Part shown: positions 22,851 through 35,250 of the stretch, in pieces
Numbering within the stretch: position 1 is the first letter of the stretch
Layout: the number at the start of each line of letters is the position of its first letter
From: Coriaria nepalensis
Taxonomy: Eukaryota > Streptophyta > Magnoliopsida > Cucurbitales > Coriariaceae
Direction of reading: 5' to 3'
Length of the DNA stretch: 64,000 bases
Assembly (NCBI GenBank): GCA_027186245.1
Contig: CP114481.1
Coordinates: 24,521,501-24,585,500 of the forward strand
The notes under the pieces: generated by a model
The model's database searches: none
Told to the model about the DNA's origin: nothing
Seen by the model: only the letters and a program-made list of their open reading frames with translations
Made by a program: the position numbers and the translations under genes

Positions 22851-25560
22851 CATGATTTTCTTACATAACTTGCAATTAATTTATTGACGACAACAATGCA
22901 TTATTTTAACCTTAAAAAGTATATCATTCAGTCTTTTCATATCATTAAATTGTTTGAAAGTACTTCGAACCAATTTTATTTTTGCATTTAAGACACGACT
23001 TTCGTGCATAACTTGTAATTGATCTATTGAAGGCAACTATGCATTTTTTTAGCCTAAAATTCATATTATTGCGTCTCTTTTAGTCATTAAATCATTCTAA
23101 ATCGCTTCGAACAAAAGTCGGCCTTTAAATATGACTTTCGTGCATAATTTGCAGTTAATCTATTGAAAGCAACAATGCATTTGTTTAGCCTTAAAGTCTT
23201 GTCATTGAGTCTTATCCAGTCATTAAATCATTCTAAATTAAGTTGAACGAATTCTATTTTTGCCTTTCAAACATGATTTTCTTACAGAACAGGCAATTAA
23301 TTTATTGACGACAACAATGCATTATTTTATCCTTAAAAAGTATATCATTCAGTCTTTTCACTTCATTAAATTGTTTGAAAGCACTTCGAACCAATTCTAT
23401 TTTTGCATTTAAGACACGACTTTCATGAATAACTTGTAATTGATCTATTGAAGGCAACTATGCATTTTTTTAGCCTAAAATTCATATTATTGCGTCTCTT
23501 TTAGTCATTAAATCATTCTAAATCGCTTCGAACGAAAGTCGGCCTTTAAACATGACTTTCGTGCATAATTTGCAGTTAATCTATTGAAAGCAACAATGCA
23601 TTTGTTTAGCCTTAAAGTCATGTCATTGAGTCTTATCCAGTCATTAAATCATTCTAAATTAAGTTGAACGACTTCTATTTTCGCCTTTCAAACATGATTT
23701 TCTTACAGAACAGGCAATTAATTTATTGACGACAACAATGCATTATTTTAGCCTTAAAAAGTATATCATTCAGTCTTTTCACTTCATTAAATTGTTTGAA
23801 AGCACTTCGAACCAATTCTATTTTTGCATTTAAGACACGACTTTCATGAATAACTTGTAATTGATCTATTGAAGGCAACTATGCATTTTTTTAGCCTAAA
23901 ATTCATATTATTGCGTCTCTTTTAGTCATTAAATCATTCTAAATCGCTTCGAACGAAAGTTGGCCTTTAAACATGACTTTCGTGCATAATTTGCAGTTAA
24001 TCTATTGAAAGCAACAATGCATTTGTTTAGCCTTAAAGTCATGTCATTGAGTCTTATCCAGTCATTAAATCATTCTAAATTAAGTTGAACGACTTCTATT
24101 TTCGCCTTTCAAACATGATTTTCTTACAGAACAGGCAATTAATTTATTGACGACAACAATGCATTATTTTAGCCTTAAAAAGTATATCATTCAGTCTTTT
24201 CACTTCATTAAATTGTTTGAAAGCACTTCGAACCAATTCTATTTTTGCATTTAAGACACGACTTTCATGAATAACTTGTAATTGATCTATTGAAGGCAAC
24301 TATGCATTTTTTTAGCCTAAAATTCATATTATTGCGTCTCTTTTAGTCATTAAATCATAATAAATCGCTTCTAACGAAAGTCGGCCTTTAAACATGACTT
24401 TCGTGCATAATTTGCAATTAATCTATTGAAAGCAACAATGCATTTGTTTAGCCTTAAAGTCATGTCATTGAGTCTTATCCAGTCATTAAATCATTCTAAA
24501 TTAAGTTGAACGAATTCTATTTTCGCCTTTCAAACATGATTTTCTTACATAACTTGCAATTAATTTATTGACGACAACAATGCATTATTTTAACCTTAAA
24601 AAGTATATCATTCAGTCTTTTCATATCATTAAATTGTTTGAAAGTACTTCGAACCAATTCTATTTTTGCATTTAAGACACGACTTTCATGAATAACTTGT
24701 AATTGATCTATTGAAGGCAACTATGCATTTTTTTAGCCTAAAATTCATATTATTGCGTCTCTTTTAGTCATTAAATCATTCTAAATCGCTTCGAACGAAA
24801 GTCGGCCTTTAAACATGACTTTCGTGCATAATTTGCAGTTAATCTATTGAAAGCAACAATGCATTTGTTTAGCCTTAAAGTCATGTCATTGAGTCTTATC
24901 CAGTCATTAAATCATTCTAAATTAAGTTGAACGACTTCTATTTTCGCCTTTCAAACATGATTTTCTTACAGAACAGGCAATTAATTTATTGACGACAACA
25001 ATGCATTATTTTAGCCTTAAAAAGTATATCATTCAGTCTTTTCACTTCATTAAATTGTTTGAAAGCACTTCGAACCAATTCTATTTTTGCATTTAAGACA
25101 CGACTTTCATGAATAACTTGTAATTGATCTATTGAAGGCAACTATGCATTTTTTTAGCCTAAAATTCATATTATTGCGTCTCTTTTAGTCATTAAATCAT
25201 TCTAAATCGCTTCGAACAAAAGTCGGCCTTTAAATATGACTTTCGTGCATAATTTGCAGTTAATCTATTGAAAGCAACAATGCATTTGTTTAGCCTTAAA
25301 GTCTTGTCATTGAGTCTTATCCAGTCATTAAATCATTCTAAATTAAGTTGAACGAATTCTATTTTCGCCTTTCAAACATGATTTTCTTACAGAACAGGCA
25401 ATTAATTTATTGACGACAACAATGCATTATTTTAGCCTTAAAAAGTATATCATTCAGTCTTTTCACTTCATTAAATTGTTTGAAAGCACTTCGAACCAAT
25501 TCTATTTTTGCATTTAAGACACGACTTTCATGAATAACTTGTAATTGATCTATTGAAGGC
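22851..25560 (+). repeat. ACAGAACAGG-rich block
   Basis: Most A monomers here end ACAGAACAGGCAA and several carry GAACGACTTC in place of the EcoRI-bearing GAACGAATTC (23,668; 24,089; 24,931). Two C monomers carry the AACAAAAG plus AAATATGAC haplotype (about 23,112 and 25,216). Units from 23,997 correspond to the left edge of the window. Confidence 0.82.
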
Positions 25561-28307
25561 AACTATGCATTTTTTTAGCCTAAAATTCATATTATTGCGT
25601 CTCTTTTAGTCATTAAATCATTCTAAATCGCTTCTAACGAAAGTCGGCCTTTAAACATGACTTTCGTGCATAACTTGCCGTTAATCTATTGAAGGCAACA
25701 ATGCATTTGTTTAGCCTTAAAGTCTTGTCATTGAGTCTCATCCAGTCATTAAATCATTCTAAAGTAAGTTGAACGAATTCTATTTTCGCCTTTCAAACAT
25801 GATTTTCTTACATAACTTGCAATTAATTTATTGACAACAACAATGCATTATTTTAACCTCACAAAGTATATCATTCAGTCTTTTCATATCATTAAATTGT
25901 TTGAAAGCACTTCGAACCAATTCTATTTTTGCATTTAAGACACGACTTTCATGAATAACTTGTAATTGATCTATTGAAGGCAACTATGCATTTTTTTAGC
26001 CTAAAAATCATCTTATTGCGTCTCTGTTAGTCATTAAATCATTCTAAATCACTTCGAACGAAATTCGGCCTTTAAACATGACTTTCGTGCATAACTTGCT
26101 GTTAATCTATTGAAAGCAACAATGCATTTGTTTAGCCTTAAAGTCATGTCATTGAGTCTTATCCAGTCATTAAATCATTCTAAATTAAGTTGAACGAATT
26201 CTATTTTCGCCTTTCAAACATGATTTTCTTACATAACATGCAATTAATTTATTCACGACAACAATGCATTATTTTAGCCTTAAAAAGTATATTATTCAGT
26301 CTTTCCACTTCCTTAAATTGTTTGAAAGCACTTCGAACCAATTCTATTTTTGCATTTAAGACACGACTTTCATGCATAACTAGTAATTGATCTATTGAAG
26401 GCAACTATCCATTTTTTTAGCCTTAAAGTCATATTAATGCGCCTCTTTTAGTCATTAAATCATTCTAAATTACTTCGAACGAAATTCGGCCTTTAAACAT
26501 GACTTTCGTGCATAACTTGCAGTTGATCTATTGAAGGCAACAATGCATTTGTTTAGCCTTAAAGTCATGTCACTGAGTCTCTTCTAGTCAATAAATCATA
26601 CTATATTAATTCGAATGAATTTTATTTTCGCCCTTCAAACATGATTTTCTTACATAACGTGCAATTAATTTATTGACGACAACAATGCATTATTTTAGCC
26701 TTAAAAAGTATATCATTTAGTCTTTTCATTTCATTAAATTGTTTCAAAGCACTTCGAACCAATTATATTTTTGCCTTTAAGACACGAATTTCATGAATAA
26801 CTTGTAATTGATCTATTGAAGGCAACTATGCATTTTTTTAGCCTAAAATTCATATTATTACGTCTCTTTTAGTCATTAAATCATTCTAAATCGCTTCGAA
26901 CGAAAGTCGGCCTTTAAACATGACTTTCATGCGTAATTTGCAGGTAATCTATTGAAGGCAACAATGCATTTGTTTAGCCTTAAAGTCATGTCATTGAGTC
27001 TCATCAAGTCATTAAATCATTCTAAATTAAGTTGAACGAATTCTATTTTCGCCTTTCAAACATGATTTTCTTACATAACATGCAATTAATTTATTGACGA
27101 CAACAATGCATTATTTTAGCTTTAAAAAGTATATCATTCAGTCTTTTCACTTCATTAAATTGTTTGAAAGCACTTCGAACCAATTCTATTTTTGCATTTA
27201 AGAGACGACTTTCATGAATAACTTGTAATTGATCTATTGAAGGCAACTATGCATTTTTTTAGCCTAAAATTCATATTATTGCGTCTCTGTTAGTCATTAA
27301 ATCATTCTAAATCGCTTCGAACGAAATTCGGCCTTTAAACATGACTTTCGTGCATAACTTGCAGTTAATCTATTGAAAGCAACAATGCATTTGTTTAGCC
27401 TTAAAGTCATGTCATTGAGTCTTATCCAGTCATTAAATCATTCTAAATTAAGTTGAACGAATTCTATTTTCGCCTTTCAAACATGATTTTCTTACATAAC
27501 ATGCAATTAATTTATTCACGACAACAATGCATTATTTTAGCCTTAAAAAGTATATCATTCAGTCTTTCCACTTCATTAAATTGTTTGAAAGCACTTCGAA
27601 CCAATTCTATTTTTGCATTTAAGACACGACTTTCATGCATAACTTGTAATTGATCTATTGAAGGCAACTATCCATTTTTTTAGCCTTAAAGTCATATTAA
27701 TGCGCCTCTTTTAGTCATTAAATCATTCTAAATTACTTCGAACGAAATTCGGCCTTTAAACATGACTTTCGTGCATAACTTGCAGTTGATCTATTGAAGG
27801 CAACAATGCATTTGTTTAGCCTTAAAGTCATGTCACTGAGTCTCTTCTAGTCAATAAATCATACTAAATTAATTCGAATGAATTTTATTTTCGCCCTTCA
27901 AACATGATTTTCTTACATAACATGCAATTAATTTATTGACGACAACAATGCATTATTTTAGCCTTAAAAAGTATATCATTCAGTCTTTTCATTTCATTAA
28001 ATTGTTTCAAAGCACTTCGAACCAATTATATTTTTGCCTTTAAGACACGAATTTCATGAATAACTTGTAATTGATCTATTGAAGGCAACTATGCATTTTT
28101 TTAGCCTAAAATTCATATTATTACGTCTCTTTTAGTCATTAAATCATTCTAAATCGCTTCGAACGAAAGTCGGCCCTTAAACATGACTTTCATGCGTAAT
28201 TTGCAGGTAATCTATTGAAGGCAACAATGCATTTGTTTAGCCTTAAAGTCATGTCATTGAGTCTCATCAAGTCATTAAATCATTCTAAATTAAGTTGAAC
28301 GAATTCT
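25561..28307 (+). repeat. 2.7-kb segment duplicated at 35.25-37.99 kb, copy 1
   Basis: ACTTGCCGTTAATC ending at 25,680 plus five bases recurs 9,681 bp downstream, which is 23 units less the two single-base deletions at 29,661 and 30,081. The match runs through the TTATTCACGAC B monomer, the TATCCATTTTTTTAGCC C monomer and the CAATAAATCATACTA A monomer. Differences include CCTCACAAAG/CCTTACAAAG, AAATCACTTC/AAATCGCTTC, ACGTGC/ACATGC, AAGAGACG/AAGACACG and TTTGAAAG/TTTGGAAG. Confidence 0.88.
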
Positions 28308-29143
28308 ATTTTCGCCTTTCAAACATGATTTTCTTACATAACATGCAATTAATTTATTGACGACAACAATGCATTATTTTAGCTTTAAAAAGTATATCAT
28401 TCAGTCTTTTCACTTCATTAAATTGTTTGAAAGCACTTCGAACCAATTCTATTTTTGCATTTAAGACACGACTTTCATGAATAACTTGTAATTGATCTAT
28501 TGAAGGCAACAATGCATTTTTTTAGCCTAAAATTCATATTATTGCGTCTCTGTTAGTCATTAAATCATTCTAAATCGCTTCGAACGAAATTCGGCCTTTA
28601 AACATGACTTTCGTGCATAACTTGCAGTTAATCTATTGAAAGCAACAATGCATTTGTTTAGCCTTAAAGTCATGTCATTGAGTCTCATCCAGTCATTAAA
28701 TCATTCTAAATTAAGTTGAACGAATTCTATTTTCGCCTTTCAAACATGATTTTCTTACATAACATGCAATTAATTTATTCACGACAACAATGCATTATTT
28801 TAGCCTTAAAAAGTATATCATTCAGTCTTTCCACTTCATTAAATTGTTTGAAAGCACGTCGAACCAATTCTATTTTTGCATTTAAGACACGACTTTCATG
28901 CATAACTTGTAATTGATCTATTGAAGGCAACTATCCATTTTTTTAGCCTTAAAGTCATATTAATGCGCCTCTTTTAGTCATTAAATAATTCTAAATTACT
29001 TCGAACGAAATTCGGCCTTTAAACATGACTTTCGTGCATAACTTGCAGTTGATCTATTGAAGGCAACAATGCATTTGTTTAGCCTTAAAGTCATGTCACT
29101 GAGTCTCTTCTAGTCAATAAATCATACTAAATTAATTCGAAGG
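26102..29143 (+). repeat. 1,263-bp (three-unit) higher-order repeat, about 2.4 copies
   Basis: Copies begin at 26,102, 27,365 and 28,628. Each holds the TTATTCACGAC unit, then a unit with TCACTGAGTCTCTTCTAG and CAATAAATCATACTA, then a unit with CAGGTAATC and CTCATCAAG. The third copy is cut near 29,143, inside an A monomer. The TTCACGAC variant removes a TGA and creates the 66-codon open frames at 26,190, 27,453 and 28,716. These are not genes. Confidence 0.9.
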
Positions 29144-31151
29144 AATTTTATTTTCGCCTTTCAAACATGATTTTCTTACATAACTTGCAATTAATTTATT
29201 GACGACAACAATGCATTATTTTAACCTTAAAAAGTATATCATTCAGTCTTTTCATATCATTAAATTGTTTGAAAGTACTTCGAACCAATTTTATTTTTGC
29301 ATTTAAGACACGACTTTCGTGCATAACTTGTAATTGATCTATTGAAGGCAACTATGCATTTTTTTAGCCTAAAATTCATATTATTGCGTCTCTTTTAGTC
29401 ATTAAATCATTCTAAATCGCTTCGAACGAAAGTCGGCCTTTAAACATGACTTTCGTGCATAATTTGCAGTTAATCTATTGAAAGCAACAATGCATTTGTT
29501 TAGCCTTAAAGTCATGTCATTGAGTCTTATCCAGTCATTAAATCATTCTAAATTAAGTTGAACGACTTCTATTTTCGCCTTTCAAACATGATTTTCTTAC
29601 AGAACAGGCAATTAATTTATTAACGACAACAATGCATTATTTTAGCCTTAAAAAGTATATCATCAGTTGTTTGATTTCATTAAATTGTTTGAAAGCACTT
29701 CGAACCAATTATATTTTTGCATTTAAGACACGACTTCCATGCATAACTTGTAATTGATCTATTGAAGGCAACTATGCATTTTTTTAGCCTAAAATTCATA
29801 TTATTGCGTCTCTTTTAGTCATTAAATCATTCTAAATCGCTTCGAACGAAAGTCGGCCTTTAAACATGACTTTCGTGCATAATTTGCAGTTAATCTATTG
29901 AAAGCAACAATGCATTTGTTTAGCCTTAAAGTCATGTCATTGAGTCTTATCCAGTCATTAAATCATTCTAAATTAAGTTGAACGAATTCTATTTTCGCCT
30001 TTCAAACATGATTTTCTTACATAACTTGCAATTAATTTATTGACGACAACAATGTATTATTTTAGCCTTAAAAAGTATATCATCAGTTGTTTGATTTCAT
30101 TAAATTGTTTGAAAGCACTTCGAACCAATTATATTTTTGCATTTAAGACACGACTTCCATGCATAACTTGTAATTGATCTATTGAAGGCAACTATGCATT
30201 TTTTTAGCCTAAAATTCATATTATTGCGTCTCTTTTAGTCATTAAATCATTCTAAATCGCTTCGAACGAAAGTCGGCCTTTAAACATGACTTTCGTGCAT
30301 AATTTGCAGTTAATCTATTGAAAGCAACAATGCATTTGTTTAGCCTTAAAGTCATGTCATTGAGTCTTATCCAGTCATTAAATCATTCTAAATTAAATTG
30401 AACGAATTCTATTTTCGCCTTTCAAACATGATTTTCTTACAGAACAGGCAATTAATTTATTGACGACAACAATGCATTATTTTAGCCTTAAAAAGTATAT
30501 CATTCAGTCTTTTCACTTCATTAAATTGTTTGAAAGCACTTCGAACCAATTCTATTTTTGCATTTAAGACACGACTTTCATGAATAACTTGTAATTGATC
30601 TATTGAAGGCAACTATGCATTTTTTTAGCCTAAAATTCATATTATTGCGTCTCTTTTAGTCATTAAATCATTCTAAATCGCTTCGAACGAAAGTCGGCCT
30701 TTAAACATGACTTTCGTGCATAATTTGCAGTTAATCTATTGAAAGCAACAATGCATTTGTTTAGCCTTAAAGTCATGTCATTGAGTCTCATCCAGTCATT
30801 AAATCATTCTAAATTAAGTTGAACGAATTCTATTTTCCCCTTTCAAACTTGATTTTCTTACATAAAATGCAATTAATTTATTGACGACAACAATGTATTA
30901 TTTTTGCCTTAAAAAGTATATCATTCAGTTGTTTGATTTCATTAAATTGTTTGAAAGCACTTCGAACCAATTATATTTTTGCATTTAAGACACGACTTTC
31001 ATGCATAACTTGTAATTGATCTATTGAAGGCAACTATGCATTTTTTTAGCCTAAAATTCATATTATTGCGTCTCTTTTAGTCATTAAATCATTCTAAATC
31101 GCTTCGAACGAAAGTCGGCCTTTAAACATGACTTTCGTGCATAATTTGCAG
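29144..31151 (+). repeat. Mixed units with two 420-bp units
   Basis: The unit at 29,049 starts as the 1,263-bp type and continues from about 29,150 as the TTTTAACC type. Units at 29,470 and 29,890 are 420 bp each and share ATCATCAGTTG (at about 29,658 and 30,078) and ACTTCCATGCATAAC, so one derives from the other. The unit at 30,731 has TTTTCCCCTTTCAAACTTG and TATTTTTGCC, as at 38.8, 43.0, 49.2, 50.5 and 56.0 kb. Confidence 0.82.
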
Positions 31152-34100
31152 TTAATCTATTGAAAGCAACAATGCATTTGTTTAGCCTTAAAGTCATGTC
31201 ATTGAGTCTTATCCAGTCATTAAATCATTCTAAATTAAGTTGAACGACTTCTATTTTCGCCTTTCAAACATGATTTTCTTACAGAACAGGCAATTAATTT
31301 ATTGACGACAACAATGCATTATTTTAGCCTTAAAAAGTATATCATTCAGTCTTTTCATATCATTAAATTGTTTGAAAGCACTTCGAACCAATTCTATTTT
31401 TGCATTTAAGACACGACTTTCATGAATAACTTGTAATTGATCTATTGAAGGCAACTATGCATTTTTTTAGCCTAAAATTCATATTATTGCGTCTCTTTTA
31501 GTCATTAAATCATTCTAAATCGCTTCTAACGAAAGTCGGCCTTTAAACATGACTTTCGTGCATAATTTGCAATTAATCTATTGAAAGCAACAATGCATTT
31601 GTTTAGCCTTAAAGTCATGTCATTGAGTCTTATCCAGTCATTAAATCATTCTAAATTAAGTTGAACGAATTCTATTTTCGCCTTTCAAACATGATTTTCT
31701 TACATAACTTGCAATTAATTTATTGACGACAACAATGCATTATTTTAACCTTAAAAAGTATATCATTCAGTCTTTTCATATCATTAAATTGTTTGAAAGT
31801 ACTTCGAACCAATTCTATTTTTGCATTTAAGACACGACTTTCATGAATAACTTGTAATTGATCTATTGAAGGCAACTATGCATTTTTTTAGCCTAAAATT
31901 CATATTATTGCGTCTCTTTTAGTCATTAAATCATTCTAAATCGCTTCGAACGAAAGTCGGCCTTTAAACATGACTTTCGTGCATAATTTGCAGTTAATCT
32001 ATTGAAAGCAACAATGCATTTGTTTAGCCTTAAAGTCATGTCATTGAGTCTTATCCAGTCATTAAATCATTCTAAATTAAGTTGAACGACTTCTATTTTC
32101 GCCTTTCAAACATGATTTTCTTACAGAACAGGCAATTAATTTATTGACGACAACAATGCATTATTTTAGCCTTAAAAAGTATATCATTCAGTCTTTTCAC
32201 TTCATTAAATTGTTTGAAAGCACTTCGAACCAATTCTATTTTTGCATTTAAGACACGACTTTCATGAATAACTTGTAATTGATCTATTGAAGGCAACTAT
32301 GCATTTTTTTAGCCTAAAATTCATATTATTGCGTCTCTTTTAGTCATTAAATCATTCTAAATCGCTTCGAACAAAAGTCGGCCTTTAAATATGACTTTCG
32401 TGCATAATTTGCAGTTAATCTATTGAAAGCAACAATGCATTTGTTTAGCCTTAAAGTCTTGTCATTCAGTCTTATCCAGTCATTAAATCATTCTAAATTA
32501 AGTTGAACGAATTCTATTTTCGCCTTTCAAACATGATTTTCTTACAGAACAGGCAATTAATTTATTGACGACAACAATGCATTATTTTAGCCTTAAAAAG
32601 TATATCATTCAGTCTTTTCACTTCGTTAAATTGTTTGAAAGCACTTCGAACCGATTCTATTTTTGCATTTAAGACACGACTTTCATGAATAACTTGTAAT
32701 TGATCTATTGAAGGCAACTATGCATTTTTTTAGCCTAAAATTCATATTATTGCGTCTCTTTTAGTCATTAAATCATTCTAAATCGCTTCGAACGAAAGTC
32801 GGCCTTTAAACATGACTTTCGTGCATAATTTGCAGTTAATCTATTGAAAGCAACAATGCATTTGTTTAGCCTTAAAGTCATGTCATTGAGTCTTATCCAG
32901 TCATTAAATCATTCTAAATTAAGTTGAACGACTTCTATTTTCGCCTTTCAAACATGATTTTCTTACAGAACAGGCAATTAATTTATTGACGACAACAATG
33001 CATTATTTTAGCCTTAAAAAGTATATCATTCAGTCTTTTCATATCATTAAATTGTTTGAAAGCACTTCGAACCAATTCTATTTTTGCATTTAAGACACGA
33101 CTTTCATGAATAACTTGTAATTGATCTATTGAAGGCAACTATGCATTTTTTTAGCCTAAAATTCATATTATTGCGTCTCTTTTAGTCATTATATCATTCT
33201 AAATCGCTTCTAACGAAAGTCGGCCTTTAAACATGACTTTCGTGCATAATTTGCAATTAATCTATTGAAAGCAACAATGCATTTGTTTAGCCTTAAAGTC
33301 ATGTCATTGAGTCTTATCCAGTCATTAAATCATTCTAAATTAAGTTGAACGAATTCTATTTTCGCCTTTCAAACATGATTTTCTTACATAACTTGCAATT
33401 AATTTATTGACGACAACAATGCATTATTTTAACCTTAAAAAGTATATCATTCAGTCTTTTCAAATCATTAAATTGTTTGAAAGTACTTCGAACCAATTCT
33501 ATTTTTGCATTTAAGACACAACTTTCATGAATAACTTGTAATTGATCTATTGAAGGCAACTATGCATTTTTTTAGCCTAAAATTCATATTATTGCGTCTC
33601 TTTTAGTCATTAAATCATTCTAAATCGCTTCGAACGAAAGTCGGCCTTTAAACATGACTTTCGTGCATAATTTGCAGTTAATCTATTGAAAGCAACAATG
33701 CATTTGTTTAGCCTTAAAGTCATGTCATTGAGTCTTATCCAGTCATTAAATCATTCTAAATTAAGTTGAACGAATTCTATTTTCGCCTTTCAAACATGAT
33801 TTTCTTACAGAACAGGCAATTAATTTATTGACGACAACAATGCATTATTTTAGCCTTAAAAAGTATATCATTCAGTCTTTTCACTTCATTAAATTGTTTG
33901 AAAGCACTTCGAACCAATTCTATTTTTGCATTTAAGACACGACTTTCATGAATAACTTGTAATTGATCTATTGAAGGCAACTATGCATTTTTTTAGCCTA
34001 AAATTCATATTATTGCGTCTCTTTTAGTCATTAAATCATTCTAAATCGCTTCGAACAAAAGTCGGCCTTTAAATATGACTTTCGTGCATAATTTGCAGTT

Positions 34101-34519
34101 AATCTATTGAAAGCAACAATGCATTTGTTTAGCCTTAAAGTCTTGTCATTGAGTCTTATCCAGTCATTAAATCATTCTAAATTAAGTTGAACGAATTCTA
34201 TTTTCGCCTTTCAAACATGATTTTCTTACAGAACAGGCAATTAATTTATTGACGACAACAATGCATTATTTTAGCCTTAAAAAGTATATCATTCAGTCTT
34301 TTCACTTCGTTAAATTGTTTGAAAGCACTTCGAACCGATTCTATTTTTGCATTTAAGACACGACTTTCATGAATAACTTGTAATTGATCTATTGAAGGCA
34401 ACTATGCATTTTTTTAGCCTAAAATTCATATTATTGCGTCTCTTTTAGTCATTAAATCATTCTAAATCGCTTCTAACGAAAGTCGGCCTTTAAACATGAC
34501 TTTCGTGCATAATTTGCAA
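31152..34519 (+). repeat. 1,684-bp (four-unit) repeat, two copies
   Basis: Copies start at 31,152 and 32,836. CGCTTCTAACG lies at 31,521 and 33,205, 1,684 bp (4 x 421) apart. TTCGTTAAATTG with CGAACCGATTC occurs in the fourth unit of each (about 32,622 and 34,306). The third unit differs: GAACGACTTC in the first copy, GAACGAATTC in the second. C of the last unit also differs: TTCGAACG in the first copy, TTCTAACG in the second. Confidence 0.85.
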
Positions 34520-35250
34520 TTAATCTATTGAAAGCAACAATGCATTTGTTTAGCCTTAAAGTCATGTCATTGAGTCTTATCCAGTCATTAAATCATTCTA
34601 AATTAAGTTGAACGAATTATATTTTCGCCTTTCAAACATGATTTTCTTACATAACTTGCAATTAATTTATTGACGACAACAATGCATTATTTTAACCTTA
34701 AAAAGTATATCATTCAGTCTTTTCATATCATTAAATTGTTTGAAAGTACTTCGAACCAATTCAATTTTTGCATTTAAGACACGACTTTCATGAATAACTT
34801 GTAATTGATCTATTGAAGGCAACTATGCATTTTTTTAGCCTAAAATTCATCTTATTGCGTCTCTGTTAGTCATTAAATCATTCTAAATCGCTTCGAACGA
34901 AATTCGGCCTTTAAACATGACTTTCGTGCATAACTTGCAGTTAATCTATTGAAAGCAACAATGCATTTGTTTAGCCTTAAAGTCATGTCATTGAGTCTTA
35001 TCCAGTCATTAAATCATTCTAAATTAAGTTGAACGAATTCTATTTTCGCCTTTCAAACATGATTTTCTTACATAACATGCAATTAATTTATTCACGACAA
35101 CAATGCATTATTTTAGCCTTAAAAAGTATATTATTCAGTCTTTCCACTTCCTTAAATTGTTTGAAAGCACTTCGAACCAATTCTATTTTTGCATTTAAGA
35201 CACGACTTTCATGCATAACTAGTAATTGATCTATTGAAGGCAACTATGCA
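34520..35250 (+). repeat. Units joining the four-unit repeat to the 2.7-kb duplication
   Basis: The unit at 34,520 is of the TTTTAACC type with GAACGAATTATATTTTC. The unit at 34,941 has the TTATTCACGAC B monomer and is nearly the same as the one at 35,783. After CTAGTAATTG its C monomer starts as in that relative but continues TATGCATTTTTTTAGCCTAAAA instead of TATCCATTTTTTTAGCCTTAAA. A recombination point therefore lies in about 35,220-35,249. Confidence 0.8.

Noticed and set aside
26190..26390. A 66-codon plus-strand open frame, repeated at 27,453, 28,716, 35,029, 35,871, 37,134 and 47,523, with a shorter one at 53,838
   Set aside because: Each frame starts at TTG inside monomer A and runs through B. 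It is open only because a G-to-C change (TTATTGACG to TTATTCACG) removes a TGA that most B monomers have. The copies are kept alike by satellite homogenisation, and there is no ATG start, domain or promoter context.
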